From Nesterenkonia ebinurensis (GTDB taxonomy: Bacteria > Actinomycetota > Actinomycetes > Actinomycetales > Micrococcaceae), in NCBI RefSeq assembly GCF_008711175.1, contig NZ_VWNF01000004.1:1-64000 (forward strand): a stretch of DNA of 64,000 nt, given 5' to 3'. The notes beneath the pieces are model-generated. The model worked only from the letters and a program-made list of their open reading frames with translations, made no database searches and was not told the origin of the DNA. Both the position numbers and the translations under genes were made by a program. This document shows positions 22,593 to 32,110 of this stretch, piece by piece (position 1 is the first letter of the stretch; every line of letters begins with the position of its first letter).

Positions 22593-25130
22593 ATGGCGCG
22601 CAGCCAGCAGACGGTGACCGTGGCGAACCGACAGCTGAGGCTGACCAATCTGGACAAGGTGCTCTACCCGGAGTCGGGGACCACCAAGGCTGAGGTGATC
22701 GAATACCTCCAAACTGTGGCACCGGCCATGCTGCCCCATCTGCGGGGCCGGCCGGTGACCCGCAAGCGCTGGCCTGATGGTCCGGGCACTGAAGATGCTC
22801 CCCAGGAGGCCTTCTTCCGGAAGAATCTTGAGGACTCCGCCCCGGACTGGGTGCCCCGGCTGGGCCTGCAGCATGCCGACCATGTGAACATCTATCCGCT
22901 GGCTCAGGATGCCGCGGTGCTGGCCTGGTTCGGGCAGGTGGCGGCACTGGAACTGCATGTGCCGCAGTGGAGATTTGATCACCACGTGGCCCTCTTCCTG
23001 CCTGCCGAGCATAAGGGTGCGGCACCAGTCGCCAGCCGAGAGAATCCTGATCGGCTGGTGCTGGACTTGGATCCGGGGCCGGGCACAGAGCTGTCCGACT
23101 GCGCCCAGGTGGCTCACTGGTGCCGGGAGGTGCTCGACGAGATGGGCCTGCCGAGTATCCCGGTGACCTCCGGGTCCAAGGGCATACACCTCTATGCAGC
23201 CCTGGACGGCAGCTACACCTCAGAACAGGTCTCCAAAGTGGCTAAGGAGCTGGCCCGTGCCCTGGAGGAGGATCACTCTGATCAGGTGGTCAGCCGGATG
23301 AGGAAGTCCGCCCGGCAGGGCAAGGTGTTCATCGACTGGTCGCAGAACAGTGCGAGCAAGACTACGGTGGCCCCGTACTCCCTGCGTGGGCGCTCCCAGC
23401 CGTGGGTGGCCGCACCGCGCGGTTGGGAGGAGCTGGCGGATCCGAACCTGGGACAGCTTGACTTCCGCGAAGTGATGGACCGACTGGCAGATGGTCTTGA
23501 CCCGCTGAGAGGTTTCGGTAACGCCCGAGTGAGCCGAGCGAAGACCCCAGCTCGCTCGGAGTCCTCCGAGGCGACTGATGAGCGTGAGCCCGCCAGCGCG
23601 AACGACGCCGCCCCCACCTCGGCTTCCGACGCCTTGAGCAGGTACCGGTCGATGCGTGATGCTGCGAAGACCCCTGAGCCGGTGCCGGAGGCCTCCCCCA
23701 GCACCCGGGACGGGGTGCCGATCTTTGTGATTCAGGAGCACCATGCCTCCCGGCTGCACTATGACACCCGTCTGGAGCGCAACGGTGTGCTGGTCTCCTG
23801 GGCGGTGCCGAAGGGGCCGCCGCTGCGGCAGGGTGCTCAGCGGCTCGCGGTGCAGACCGAGGACCATCCCCTGGAGTACGCGGAGTTCGAGGGCACCATC
23901 CCTCAAGGCGAATATGGCGCCGGGGAGGTGAGCATCTGGGACAGCGGCACCGTGGAGATCGAAAGGTGGGAGAAGGGCAAGATCGTCTGCCTGCTGGAGG
24001 GACAGCCCGGAGGCGGACTCGGCGGAAAGCCCCGCCGATATGCCCTGGTCCAGACTGACCAGGACAGCAGGGACTGGCTGATCCGACTGACCAGGAACCA
24101 GCCGAAGAAGACCGATGCCGGGCCGCCTGAGTCCCCTATGCGGAAGGTTGCCGCGGACTCAGACCAGGCTCGCTCGGATGAAGGAAGCTCGGTCCCGCTG
24201 CCAGACCCACTCCCCGCCCCTATGCTCGCCGTCTTGGGCGAGCCCAGGGACATTCGCGGGGAAGGCTGGGTGTTCGAGGCCAAATGGGACGGGTACCGGA
24301 TGATCGCTGCGGTGGATTCGGCGGGCGTGGAGCTGCGCAGCCGCAGCGGCAAGGCCTACACCAAGGTGTTTCCGGAGCTGGTCGAACTCGCTGAGCTAGT
24401 GCCACGGGGCACTGTGCTCGACGGCGAGGTGGTGGCGCTGAACTCTCAGCACCGGCCCGACTTCGGCCGGCTCCAGCAGCGCGGACGGCTGACCAAGAAG
24501 CGGGAGATCGAACGTGCCGCTGAACACAGCGCGGTGCAGTACATGGTCTTCGATGTGCTGCACACCGCTGAACTCGGCGATCTCACTCAGCTGCCCTACA
24601 GCGAGCGCCGTGAGGTTCTGTCCAGCCTGGTCAGCTCTGGGAAGCAGGTGCAGGTTCCGGAGAACCTCGGCGGAGACCTGGGCCAGGCGATGGAGGTCAG
24701 TGCGGAGCTGAAGCTTGAGGGAATTCTGGCCAAGCGCGCAGACAGCCGGTACCAAGCTGGCCGTCGTTCCGAGGACTGGGTCAAGATCAAGCACGAGGAC
24801 CATGCCGATGTGGTGGTACTCGGGTACCGGCGGGGCAAGGGCAGCCGGGCCAGAACCTTCGGCTCGTTGCTGCTCGGTGTGCCGGGTGAGAACGGCGCTC
24901 TGCGCTATGCCGGCCGGGTGGGCACCGGCTTCAGCGACACAGATCTCACCGAACTGCGCCGTCAGCTGGATAAACTGGTGCGCAAGACCCCGCCGGCCGA
25001 CAGCGTCCCCCGCGAGGACTCCTCCGACGCCACTTGGGTGACTCCCAGGCTCCAGGCCGAGGTCCGGCATTCCGGCATCACCCGTGATGGCCGTCTCCGT
25101 CATCCCATCTGGCGTCGGCTCCTTGAGTGA
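22593..25130 (+). CDS. ligD: Multifunctional NHEJ ligase LigD (polymerase-phosphoesterase-ligase)
   Basis: 845 aa in the mycobacterial order. The primase-like polymerase domain is at about 10-290 (catalytic Asp pair in VLDLDPGPG near 158; SGSKGIHLY). The 3'-phosphoesterase is at ~375-500 (QEHHASRLHYDTRLE). The ATP-dependent ligase is at ~540-840 with adenylation Lys in EAKWDGYR near 564. An acidic, low-complexity linker (~310-370) joins the first two. ATG 22593 has GGAGG at a better distance than the adjoining ATG 22590. Complete, no missing catalytic motif seen. Confidence 0.95.
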   Translation: MARSQQTVTVANRQLRLTNLDKVLYPESGTTKAEVIEYLQTVAPAMLPHLRGRPVTRKRWPDGPGTEDAPQEAFFRKNLEDSAPDWVPRLGLQHADHVNIYPLAQDAAVLAWFGQVAALELHVPQWRFDHHVALFLPAEHKGAAPVASRENPDRLVLDLDPGPGTELSDCAQVAHWCREVLDEMGLPSIPVTSGSKGIHLYAALDGSYTSEQVSKVAKELARALEEDHSDQVVSRMRKSARQGKVFIDWSQNSASKTTVAPYSLRGRSQPWVAAPRGWEELADPNLGQLDFREVMDRLADGLDPLRGFGNARVSRAKTPARSESSEATDEREPASANDAAPTSASDALSRYRSMRDAAKTPEPVPEASPSTRDGVPIFVIQEHHASRLHYDTRLERNGVLVSWAVPKGPPLRQGAQRLAVQTEDHPLEYAEFEGTIPQGEYGAGEVSIWDSGTVEIERWEKGKIVCLLEGQPGGGLGGKPRRYALVQTDQDSRDWLIRLTRNQPKKTDAGPPESPMRKVAADSDQARSDEGSSVPLPDPLPAPMLAVLGEPRDIRGEGWVFEAKWDGYRMIAAVDSAGVELRSRSGKAYTKVFPELVELAELVPRGTVLDGEVVALNSQHRPDFGRLQQRGRLTKKREIERAAEHSAVQYMVFDVLHTAELGDLTQLPYSERREVLSSLVSSGKQVQVPENLGGDLGQAMEVSAELKLEGILAKRADSRYQAGRRSEDWVKIKHEDHADVVVLGYRRGKGSRARTFGSLLLGVPGENGALRYAGRVGTGFSDTDLTELRRQLDKLVRKTPPADSVPREDSSDATWVTPRLQAEVRHSGITRDGRLRHPIWRRLLE

Positions 25131-25191
25131 GGCCCTATCATGGGCAGAGCTGAACAGCCGGAATCTCACAGAGCAGCAGAAGGGGCAGGAC

Positions 25192-25983
25192 GTGGCGGAA
25201 TCGTTCTCCATCCATACCCAGACCGTAGGAGAGGGGGGCGAGGTCGTCGTTTTTCTTCCTGGTCTCTTCGGGCAGGGCAAGAACTTCTCCCAGATCGCCA
25301 AGTGGCTGGCGCCGAAATTCCAGTCGGTTCTGGCGGATCTGCCCAATCACGGGGCCTCAGGCTGGACGGAATCGTTTGACTACACCCAGCAGGCGGATCT
25401 TGTGGCTGATGCGCTGCGGGCCGGTGCCGCCGTCGAGGGTCCGGTGAACCTGGTAGGGCATTCTATGGGCGGCAAGGTGGCGATGGCGCTGGCATTGCGG
25501 CACCCTGAGCTGGTGCGCCGCCTGGCAGTGGTGGACATCTCCCCTGCATCCCGAGAGTCCATGGACGAGTTCGAGCACCTGTTGGACAGCCTGCTTCAGC
25601 TGCCCCTGGAGGAAATTGCCTCCCGCAGCGAGGCCGATGAGCGGCTGCGTGGGCCGATCCCAGAGAATATGGTCCGCGGATTCCTGCTCCAGTCCCTGAC
25701 TCGCAGCGGGGATGAGTTCCGCTGGCGGCCCAACCTGAAGCTGCTGCGCGAGTCGCTCCCGGTGATCGGCGGGTTCCCGGATTTCAGCGGTAAACAGTTT
25801 GAAGGGCCGGTGCTGTGGGTCGCCGGGGCGGATTCTGACTATGTGAGTGAGGCTCACGCTCCTGCCATGCGTCAGCTCTTCCCCCGGGTCACCCTGACTA
25901 CGGTGAAGAACGCCGGACACTGGGTGCATGCCGAGCAGCCCCAGGTCTTCACCGAGGCTCTCCAACACTTCCTGACCCGTTAG
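25192..25983 (+). CDS. Alpha/beta hydrolase (YbfF-like esterase)
   Basis: 263 aa from GTG 25192, which has AAGGGG about 10 bases upstream; an earlier in-frame start would overlap the end of ligD. VVFLPGLFGQGKNF gives the oxyanion region, LVGHSMGGKVAMALA the nucleophile Ser, and KNAGHWVHAEQP the catalytic His. The layout matches E. coli YbfF-type thioesterases/esterases acting on small acyl esters. It follows ligD by 61 bp and may be co-transcribed with it, though no functional link is known. Confidence 0.82.
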   Translation: MAESFSIHTQTVGEGGEVVVFLPGLFGQGKNFSQIAKWLAPKFQSVLADLPNHGASGWTESFDYTQQADLVADALRAGAAVEGPVNLVGHSMGGKVAMALALRHPELVRRLAVVDISPASRESMDEFEHLLDSLLQLPLEEIASRSEADERLRGPIPENMVRGFLLQSLTRSGDEFRWRPNLKLLRESLPVIGGFPDFSGKQFEGPVLWVAGADSDYVSEAHAPAMRQLFPRVTLTTVKNAGHWVHAEQPQVFTEALQHFLTR

Positions 25984-26006
25984 CCCTCAAGGATTCTAGA
26001 AATATA

Positions 26007-26041
26007 TTGACTATCGATAGTTTTCTAGCGAAAATCGATAT
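26007..26041 (+). promoter_or_regulatory. AT-rich promoter with ATCGAT-centred palindrome
   Basis: TTGACT (26007-26012) overlaps the perfect 12-bp palindrome ACTATCGATAGT (26010-26021). A second ATCGAT core lies at 26034-26039, directly before ATG 26042. The segment is markedly AT-rich for this window. Two matching cores suggest binding sites for the small HTH protein encoded second in the operon. Confidence 0.5.
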
Positions 26042-26515
26042 ATGACAATTCAGCCGTGGGTCGTATGGGGCCTGAGACTTCTGCTCATTCTGCTGTTCGT
26101 GGGCCTGGCCGGTGTCATCGCACTGGTGCCGGATGAAGCCCGCTGGCAGGCCCAGGCCTTCCCCGAGCAGGCGCACTGGGAAATGCCTTTCACCATCATC
26201 GCCATCTTCTGGATCCTCTGCCTGCAGGCAGTGCTGCTCTGCACCTGGATGCTGCTGAACCTGGTCAACTCCGACCGGATATTCACCCGGGCGGCCCTGC
26301 CCTGGGTGAACACGATCCTGGTGTCGATCGCGGTGGTGTGGGTGAGCGTGGGCGGCGTCGGACTCTTCCTGGAGCTGGACCAGCCGACCATTCTGAGCCT
26401 CTACGCCGTGGCCGGGCTACTGGTGGTCACCGTGGTGGGTCTGCTGATGATCGTAATGCGCGCCCTGCTGATCCAGGCCACCACGCTGCGGGCCGAAATG
26501 GAAGCAGTGATCTGA
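26042..26515 (+). CDS. DUF2975 family membrane protein
   Basis: 157 aa with four membrane segments (about 8-28, 49-72, 90-110, 118-140). LLNLVNSDRIFTRAALPWVN is the conserved cytoplasmic loop of DUF2975. Such proteins pair with a tiny XRE regulator, as in the Bacillus yoaS-yozG type. The stop overlaps the regulator start by one base. Physiological role unknown; the pair is often described as a membrane-tethered or stress-linked switch. Confidence 0.82.
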   Translation: MTIQPWVVWGLRLLLILLFVGLAGVIALVPDEARWQAQAFPEQAHWEMPFTIIAIFWILCLQAVLLCTWMLLNLVNSDRIFTRAALPWVNTILVSIAVVWVSVGGVGLFLELDQPTILSLYAVAGLLVVTVVGLLMIVMRALLIQATTLRAEMEAVI

Positions 26516-26736
26516 TGGCCATCCAAGTCACCCTGGACGTCATGCTGGCCCGGCGCGGCATGAGCGTGGGCGAGTTTGCCGAAGCTGTGGACCTCTCCCC
26601 CGCCAATGTCGCGGTGCTGAAGAACGGGCGGGCCAAAGCGGTGCGTTTCTCCACCCTGGAGGCGATCTGCCGAGTCCTGGAATGCCAGCCCGGGGACATC
26701 CTCGCCTATAGGCCCGAGAACGCCCATCATCTCTGA
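26515..26736 (+). CDS. XRE-family (Cro/CI-like) transcriptional regulator
   Basis: 73 aa from ATG 26515. VTLDVMLARRGMSVGEFAEAV, LSPANVAVLKNGRAKAVRFSTL and CRVLECQPGDILAY make a single compact HTH domain, nearly the whole protein. It is the standard partner of DUF2975 membrane proteins and overlaps its stop (TGATG). The duplicated ATCGAT cores ahead of the operon are candidate operators. Confidence 0.88.
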   Translation: MAIQVTLDVMLARRGMSVGEFAEAVDLSPANVAVLKNGRAKAVRFSTLEAICRVLECQPGDILAYRPENAHHL

Positions 26737-26760
26737 GCCCGCCACCCGCCTCAATCGCCG

Positions 26761-27807
26761 TTACGAGGCGAGCAGGCGGCGTCGTTCTTCTGCAATGTCG
26801 TAGTCCGCGGCGGGCCAGCGCAGATTCAGATCGGCCAGGGCCGCGATGAGGATCTCCTGCACCGCGAGTCGGGAGTACCATTTGCGGTTGGCACCGATCA
26901 CATGCCAGGGGGCGTGATCAGCATCGGTGGCCTCCAGCAGCCCGGCGTAGACGATCTGGAATGTACCGAACTCATCCCGGGCATCGGCGTCTGAAGGATC
27001 GTACTTCCAGTGCTTATGCTCCCGGTCCAGCCGGGAGACCAGCCGGTCCAGCTGCTCCTGGGGCGAGATGTGCAGCATGACTTTGACGATCACGAACCCG
27101 CGCCGCACCAGCTCGCGTTCAAAAAACTGCAGGGCCTCCACCCGCTCGGCCAGCTGATCCTCGTCATGAGTCCCGGTGACCGCCGGGACCAGCACATCCT
27201 CGTAGTGGGAACGGTCGAAGACCCCCACATGGCCGGGGGTGGGCAGCCGTTGGATCACTCGCTGCAAATAGTGCTGGCGCAGCTGCCGCGCAGTGGGCTT
27301 GCCGAAGGCCGCCACATCCACGCCCAACGGGTCCATCGCGCCGACCACGGACTTGACCATGCCGCCCTTGCCCGAGGCATCCATGCCCTGCAGCACCAGC
27401 AGCACCCGAGGTCCCGGCTCCAACTCGACCAGAAGCTCCTCGACCTGAGAATCGAAGAGCTTCTTGCGCCGAGCGTCCTCCTCGTGGTCCCGCTCCGGCG
27501 CCCGGTCGGCGATCGCGGTGAGCACTGCGTTGCGCTCAGCTGATGGGGCAGCTGCCACATGCGCCCAGAGCAGCTCCTGCAGGTCGGCCAGCAGCTCAGC
27601 GCGCCGGCTCAGGGCTTTCCGCCCTGCCTTCTTCCTCCCGTCGAATCCGGTACGCCGCCGGGTGGGCACCTCAGAGAGGTTCAGCGGGGATTCATACTGG
27701 TTCACCCGCCACAGGCTTCGCGGGTCGCCGTCGAAGGGGTTGCCCTCAACACTGGGCCCGGGCACTCCGGTGAGCTTCACGTCCAGGGACTGCAGCGGCG
27801 TCGTCAT
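26761..27807 (-). CDS. ppk2: Polyphosphate kinase 2 (PPK2) family protein
   Basis: About 348 aa. Walker A GMDASGKGGMVKSVVG, the lid region KPTARQLRQHYLQRV, and Walker B-like VGVFDRSHYEDVLVP are diagnostic of PPK2. The enzyme uses polyphosphate to phosphorylate nucleotides, or the reverse. The N-terminal ~100 residues before the P-loop are longer than in minimal class I/II enzymes. The start is ATG 27807 or 27813. Convergent with the XRE gene. Confidence 0.9.
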   Translation of the reverse strand: MTTPLQSLDVKLTGVPGPSVEGNPFDGDPRSLWRVNQYESPLNLSEVPTRRRTGFDGRKKAGRKALSRRAELLADLQELLWAHVAAAPSAERNAVLTAIADRAPERDHEEDARRKKLFDSQVEELLVELEPGPRVLLVLQGMDASGKGGMVKSVVGAMDPLGVDVAAFGKPTARQLRQHYLQRVIQRLPTPGHVGVFDRSHYEDVLVPAVTGTHDEDQLAERVEALQFFERELVRRGFVIVKVMLHISPQEQLDRLVSRLDREHKHWKYDPSDADARDEFGTFQIVYAGLLEATDADHAPWHVIGANRKWYSRLAVQEILIAALADLNLRWPAADYDIAEERRRLLAS

Positions 27808-27924
27808 CCTCATCTACTCCTCTTGCTCCAGTAAGGGCAGAAACGTTTCCCCTATCCAACCAGATTTCCGGTGCTCCCCGTGGCGGCCGGGGTCATCTCC
27901 GGGGGGAGTGGCACAGTGGTGGGT

Positions 27925-29124
27925 ATGGATTGGACACAAATTCTGCTGGGGCTGGCTCTCGGAGTGCTGATCGGCGCAGCCGGCGCCTGGGGCTGGAAGA
28001 AAAAGTACGACGACGCCGGGTCGGCTCGGGTGCGCGAGGAGTTGGCAGAGAGCCGGGCTGAAAGCGCTAGGTTGGGTGCTGAGCTGGGTTCCGCGCAGCA
28101 ACAGCTGGCAGCTGCCCAGGGCCGGCTGGAGGAGATTCAGCGGCAGCGGGCTGATGAGACTCACGCTGCCGCTGAACGTGAGTCCGTGCTGGAGATGCTG
28201 CACCCGGTGCGGCAGGGGGTCACCGAGCTGCAGCGGCGGATTCTTCAGCTGGAGCATGAGCGCTCTGCCCAACACTCCAAGCTCAGCCAACAGCTGGCCG
28301 CTGCCGCACAGACCGATGCCCGCATCATCGAGTCCACCCAGACCTTACTGGGCTCACTGCACTCCACCTCTGCCCGCGGACACTGGGGCGAGGTGCAGCT
28401 GCGCCGGGTAGTGGAGGCTGCCGGAATGCGACCCCATGTGGACTTCACCGAGCAGACCTCCGTCACAAGGCCTGAGGGTGAGCGGCTGCGCCCGGATATG
28501 GTGGTGAATCTTCCCGGCCACCGGCAGCTGGTGTTGGACGCCAAGGCTCCACTGCACCCCAATGAGCCGGTGCTGCAAGCCAAAGCGCTGCGGGCCCGGG
28601 TGGAGGAACTGGCCAAGAAGCAGTACTGGCAGGCCGTGGAGCTCTCCCCCGAGGTGGTGTTCTGCTTTGTGCCTGCTGAGTCCCTGCTCTCAGCCGCCAC
28701 CGAGGCTGATCCGCAGCTGTTGGACTGGGCTCTGACCAAGGGCGTCACACTGGTCTCTCCCGCCTCGCTGCTGGCTGCCCTGAAGGCGGTGGAGACCGCT
28801 TGGCGGCAGGAGCGGCTTGCTGCGAACATCAAGGAGGTGGTGGACCATTCCCGGGAGCTCTACCGGCGGCTGACTGCGATGAGCGGGCACCTCTCGGAGA
28901 CCGGCCAGCGGCTGAGCCAGGCAGTGGCCGCCTACAACAAGCTGATCGGCAGCCTGGAACGCCGGGTGCTGCCGCAGGCGGAGGCGTTGGGTCGGCTGGA
29001 GGTGGGCCCCTCCGCTGAGGGCGGCCTGGAGAATCTCGGCGAGACGCTGCGCACCGAGCAGGTCAACGCTGAGATCAGCCCCCTCGGTCCGCGGTTGTCC
29101 CTCAGTGATGCCCCTGCAGAGTGA
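27925..29124 (+). CDS. rmuC: DNA recombination protein RmuC
   Basis: 399 aa. One N-terminal membrane helix (ILLGLALGVLIGAAGAWGW) is followed by a long Gln/Glu/Arg-rich coiled coil (~40-150) and the RmuC nuclease-like core: GHWGEVQLRRVVEAAGM, RPDMVVNLPGHRQLVLDAK (the D...DAK endonuclease-fold motif) and SPASLLAALKAV. Implicated in limiting inversions and protecting DNA ends. The upstream in-frame ATG at 27871 gives a tail without family similarity, so 27925 is preferred. Confidence 0.92.
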   Translation: MDWTQILLGLALGVLIGAAGAWGWKKKYDDAGSARVREELAESRAESARLGAELGSAQQQLAAAQGRLEEIQRQRADETHAAAERESVLEMLHPVRQGVTELQRRILQLEHERSAQHSKLSQQLAAAAQTDARIIESTQTLLGSLHSTSARGHWGEVQLRRVVEAAGMRPHVDFTEQTSVTRPEGERLRPDMVVNLPGHRQLVLDAKAPLHPNEPVLQAKALRARVEELAKKQYWQAVELSPEVVFCFVPAESLLSAATEADPQLLDWALTKGVTLVSPASLLAALKAVETAWRQERLAANIKEVVDHSRELYRRLTAMSGHLSETGQRLSQAVAAYNKLIGSLERRVLPQAEALGRLEVGPSAEGGLENLGETLRTEQVNAEISPLGPRLSLSDAPAE

Positions 29125-29125
29125 G

Positions 29126-30820
29126 TCAGAGGCTGATGCCAAAGACCCAGAGCAGCAAAGTCATGCTGATGATGGTGACCACCACCACGCCTGCGATGTT
29201 CAGCAGCGCCCCGCCCTTGACCATCTGCCCGATGGTCACATAGCCGGAGCCGTAGGCGATCGCGTTCGGCGGAGTGGCCACCGGCAGCATGAACGCGCAG
29301 GTCGCGGCCAGTGCCACCGGCGCGGCCAGCACCAGCGGGTCCACCCCGGTGCCCATCGCCACCCCTGCCGCCACCGGCACAAAGATCGTGGCCGTAGCGG
29401 TGTTGGAGGTCATCTCGGTCAGGATCAGCACACCGACCACCGCGACTGCCACCAGCACCCAAACCGGGATGCCGTCCAGTGCCTCCATCTGCACGCCGAG
29501 CCAGGCGGAGAGCCCGGAGGCGCTGAACTGTCCGGAGAGCGCCAGGCCCCCGCCGAAGAGCAGCAGGATGCCCCAGGGCAGCTTGACCGCGGACTCCCAG
29601 TCCAGCAGGCGTACGCCCTTCTTGGCGTCTCCGCCGGCCGGCAGCAGGAACAGCAGTGCGGCGATGGACATTGCGATCCCGGCGTCGTCGATGAATGGTG
29701 AGGCATCCTCGTCCAGAACGCCGATCTCGGCCAGCAGGTCGGTGCCGAGTGGAATGAAGACCCAAGAACATGCGGCCAGCGCAAAGATCAGCAGCACGCG
29801 CAGTTCGCCCTGGCTCATCCGGCCTAGCTTGGCCAGTTCCTCCTTAATCAGCTCAGCACCACCGGGGATGTTGTCAATCTCGGGGCGGAAGACCACTTTG
29901 GTGATCAGGAACCACGTGATGATCATCATCACGACCGAAACCGGCACACCCACCAGCATCCACTGGCCGAAGTTGATGTTGACCCCATGCTCGGTGCCCA
30001 TATATCCCACGAGGAAAGTGTTGGGCGGAGTACCGATGATCGTGCCCAGCGAGCCGATGGAAGCTGCGTAGGCGATGCCCAGCATCAGTGCGGTGCCGAA
30101 ATTGGACTTGATGGCCTCCTGCTTACTCTCATCCTGCTCGGCTTGGCTCTCAGGTCCGGCCGCGGAGGGGTCCTCGCCAGCCAGGATCTTACGCACCAGC
30201 ATCAGCACAGAGAGGCCGATCGGCAGCATCATCACCGCAGTGGCAGTGTTGGACACCCACATGGAGAGAAAACCGGTGGCGATCATGAAACCGCCGATCA
30301 GAGCAGCGGGCTTGGAACCCATCATTCGCAGGGTCAGCAGCGCTATACGGCGGTGCAGGTTCCAGCGCTGCATCGCCAGAGCCAGCATGAACCCGCCCAT
30401 GAAGATGAAGATGATGTTGTTTCCGTAGGAGGCCCCAATCGCGTCCACGGTGACTCCCCCGGCCGGCTCGTCGCCGGATCCGTGGTCGTCCTCCGGGACC
30501 AGCACCGGGAAGATGATCAGCGGCAGCAGCGCTGTGGCCGGAATCGGGATCGCCTCGGTCATCCACCACACGGCCATCAGCACTGCGGTGGCCGCAGTCA
30601 GCCTCAGCCAGACCTCCAAGTCTCCAGGCATGATCACGTAGACCAACAGGGCTGCCGCCAGTCCGCCGAAGAGTCCGATGAGGCGGCGCATCAGGGTCGG
30701 CTTCTCGAAGCCTTCTGCCTGGTGACCGGCAGAGAGATCGGATCGTTCCCGCTTGGACTGCTCCTTGGGGTCGTACTGCTGTAGGTGTGCCCCTTCCACC
30801 TTGGACCGGGGAGGCGTCAT
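29126..30820 (-). CDS. DASS/SLC13-family sodium-coupled anion symporter
   Basis: 564 aa, about 11-12 membrane segments. The two inverted-repeat signatures WVSNTATAVMMLPI and MTSNTATATIFVPV contain the SNT sodium/substrate motif found in VcINDY and NaDC transporters. A hydrophilic N-terminal stretch of ~60 residues precedes the first helix. Likely imports C4-dicarboxylates or similar. AGGAGT precedes ATG 30820. It ends one base from the rmuC stop (convergent). Confidence 0.9.
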   Translation of the reverse strand: MTPPRSKVEGAHLQQYDPKEQSKRERSDLSAGHQAEGFEKPTLMRRLIGLFGGLAAALLVYVIMPGDLEVWLRLTAATAVLMAVWWMTEAIPIPATALLPLIIFPVLVPEDDHGSGDEPAGGVTVDAIGASYGNNIIFIFMGGFMLALAMQRWNLHRRIALLTLRMMGSKPAALIGGFMIATGFLSMWVSNTATAVMMLPIGLSVLMLVRKILAGEDPSAAGPESQAEQDESKQEAIKSNFGTALMLGIAYAASIGSLGTIIGTPPNTFLVGYMGTEHGVNINFGQWMLVGVPVSVVMMIITWFLITKVVFRPEIDNIPGGAELIKEELAKLGRMSQGELRVLLIFALAACSWVFIPLGTDLLAEIGVLDEDASPFIDDAGIAMSIAALLFLLPAGGDAKKGVRLLDWESAVKLPWGILLLFGGGLALSGQFSASGLSAWLGVQMEALDGIPVWVLVAVAVVGVLILTEMTSNTATATIFVPVAAGVAMGTGVDPLVLAAPVALAATCAFMLPVATPPNAIAYGSGYVTIGQMVKGGALLNIAGVVVVTIISMTLLLWVFGISL

Positions 30821-30870
30821 GGTATGTACTCCTATAGGTTGTGGCATGATTCACAGAAATGCTACGCTCT

Positions 30871-30897
30871 GAACCCTGAGAGTTTCCTGGAGGGTTC
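30871..30897. promoter_or_regulatory. 7-bp inverted repeat between MFS and DASS genes
   Basis: GAACCCT, 13 nt, AGGGTTC. It lies in the 105-bp gap 29 bp beyond the MFS stop (minus strand) and 51 bp before the DASS start. No T-run follows, so a regulatory site for the symporter is as likely as a terminator stem. Confidence 0.3.
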
Positions 30898-30925
30898 TAG
30901 TGTTACTGCAGTTCAGCCGCCGGAT

Positions 30926-32110
30926 TCAGTTACGCGGCAGTACCATCACCACCAGCAGGGTGGCCGCCACCGCCAATGCTGCAACCATACCCACTGTGCC
31001 CGGCCAGCCCGCCCAGTACAGGAACGTTCCCCCCAGGTAGCCGAAGACCGAAGAGCCGCCGTAGTAGCCCAGGTTGTACAGCGAGGCCGACTGCGAGCGC
31101 CCGGCCACAGCGGAGGCCCCTGCCCAGCCGGAGGCGATGGCATGGGCCGCAAAGAACCCGGCAGTCAGCACCACCACACCGGTGACGATCACCCACAGAT
31201 TCGGCACCAACGTCAGCACCACGCCGCTGATCATCACCAGATTGCCCCCGATCAGCACCGTCTTGCGGCCATACCGGGTGGCCAGCGCCCCAGCCCGCGG
31301 GGAGGAGAAGGTCCCGGCCAGATAGGCCAGGAAGATCAGACTGGTCAGCCACAGGGGCAGTCCGAAGGGCGGTTCAGCCAGGTAGAAGGCCAGGTAGTTG
31401 TACATGGCAACGAACCCGCCCATAGTCAGGAAGCCCTGCAGGTAAATGACCCACAGGGCGGCTGAGCGCAGGTTGCCCAGCAGCTGACCCACGGCTTCGC
31501 CGAACCGACTCCGGCCAGGGGTGAAGTGCTGTGCCCGCGGGGCCAGCTTCAGGAAGGCCAGCACGCAGAGCACCGCGATGCCGGTCACCACCAGCATCCC
31601 GGTCTTCCAGCCCAGTTGCTCGCCGATGGGTGCTGCGATGATTCGCCCGGACAGCCCACCGATGGTGGTGCCGGCGATGTAGGTGCCCGCAGCGACTGCG
31701 GCCACCTTGGCGCTGACCTCCTCATTCAAATAGGCCACCGCCAGGGCGGGTACACCACCGAGCATGAATCCTTCGAAAAGGCGCATCGTCAGAGCCAGCC
31801 AGAAGGTGGGCATCGCCACGGTGAGCACCGCGAAGACACAGGCAAGGCTGATCGCGGCCAGCATCGCCTGCTTGCGTCCGGCAGCATCCCCGATGTATGA
31901 CCACGGGATCACGCCCAAGGCCAGGCCGAGGGTGGCAGCGGAGATCATCAGCGCAGACTCATCGGGTGTAACCCCCAAATCCACCGCGATCAGCGGCAGC
32001 AGCCCCTGCGGGGAGTAGAGCTGGGCGAAGGTGGCGACTCCGATGAAGAACAAGGCCGCCAGCAGCCGCCGATAGGGCGGGGAGCCAGGTTGAAGACGCT
32101 CAGATGACAT
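30926..32110 (-). CDS. MFS transporter (YnfM-like drug/arabinose efflux type)
   Basis: 394 aa, 12 membrane segments. FAQLYSPQGLLPLIAVDLGV (helix 1 and loop), WSYIGDAAGRKQAML (motif A, cytoplasmic loop 2-3) and GALATRYGRKTVLIGG (its repeat in loop 8-9) are characteristic of the YnfM/YybF group of proton-coupled exporters. The substrate is not predictable. The start overlaps the end of the TauE-like gene by 11 nt, so the two are co-transcribed. Confidence 0.88.
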   Translation of the reverse strand: MSSERLQPGSPPYRRLLAALFFIGVATFAQLYSPQGLLPLIAVDLGVTPDESALMISAATLGLALGVIPWSYIGDAAGRKQAMLAAISLACVFAVLTVAMPTFWLALTMRLFEGFMLGGVPALAVAYLNEEVSAKVAAVAAGTYIAGTTIGGLSGRIIAAPIGEQLGWKTGMLVVTGIAVLCVLAFLKLAPRAQHFTPGRSRFGEAVGQLLGNLRSAALWVIYLQGFLTMGGFVAMYNYLAFYLAEPPFGLPLWLTSLIFLAYLAGTFSSPRAGALATRYGRKTVLIGGNLVMISGVVLTLVPNLWVIVTGVVVLTAGFFAAHAIASGWAGASAVAGRSQSASLYNLGYYGGSSVFGYLGGTFLYWAGWPGTVGMVAALAVAATLLVVMVLPRN

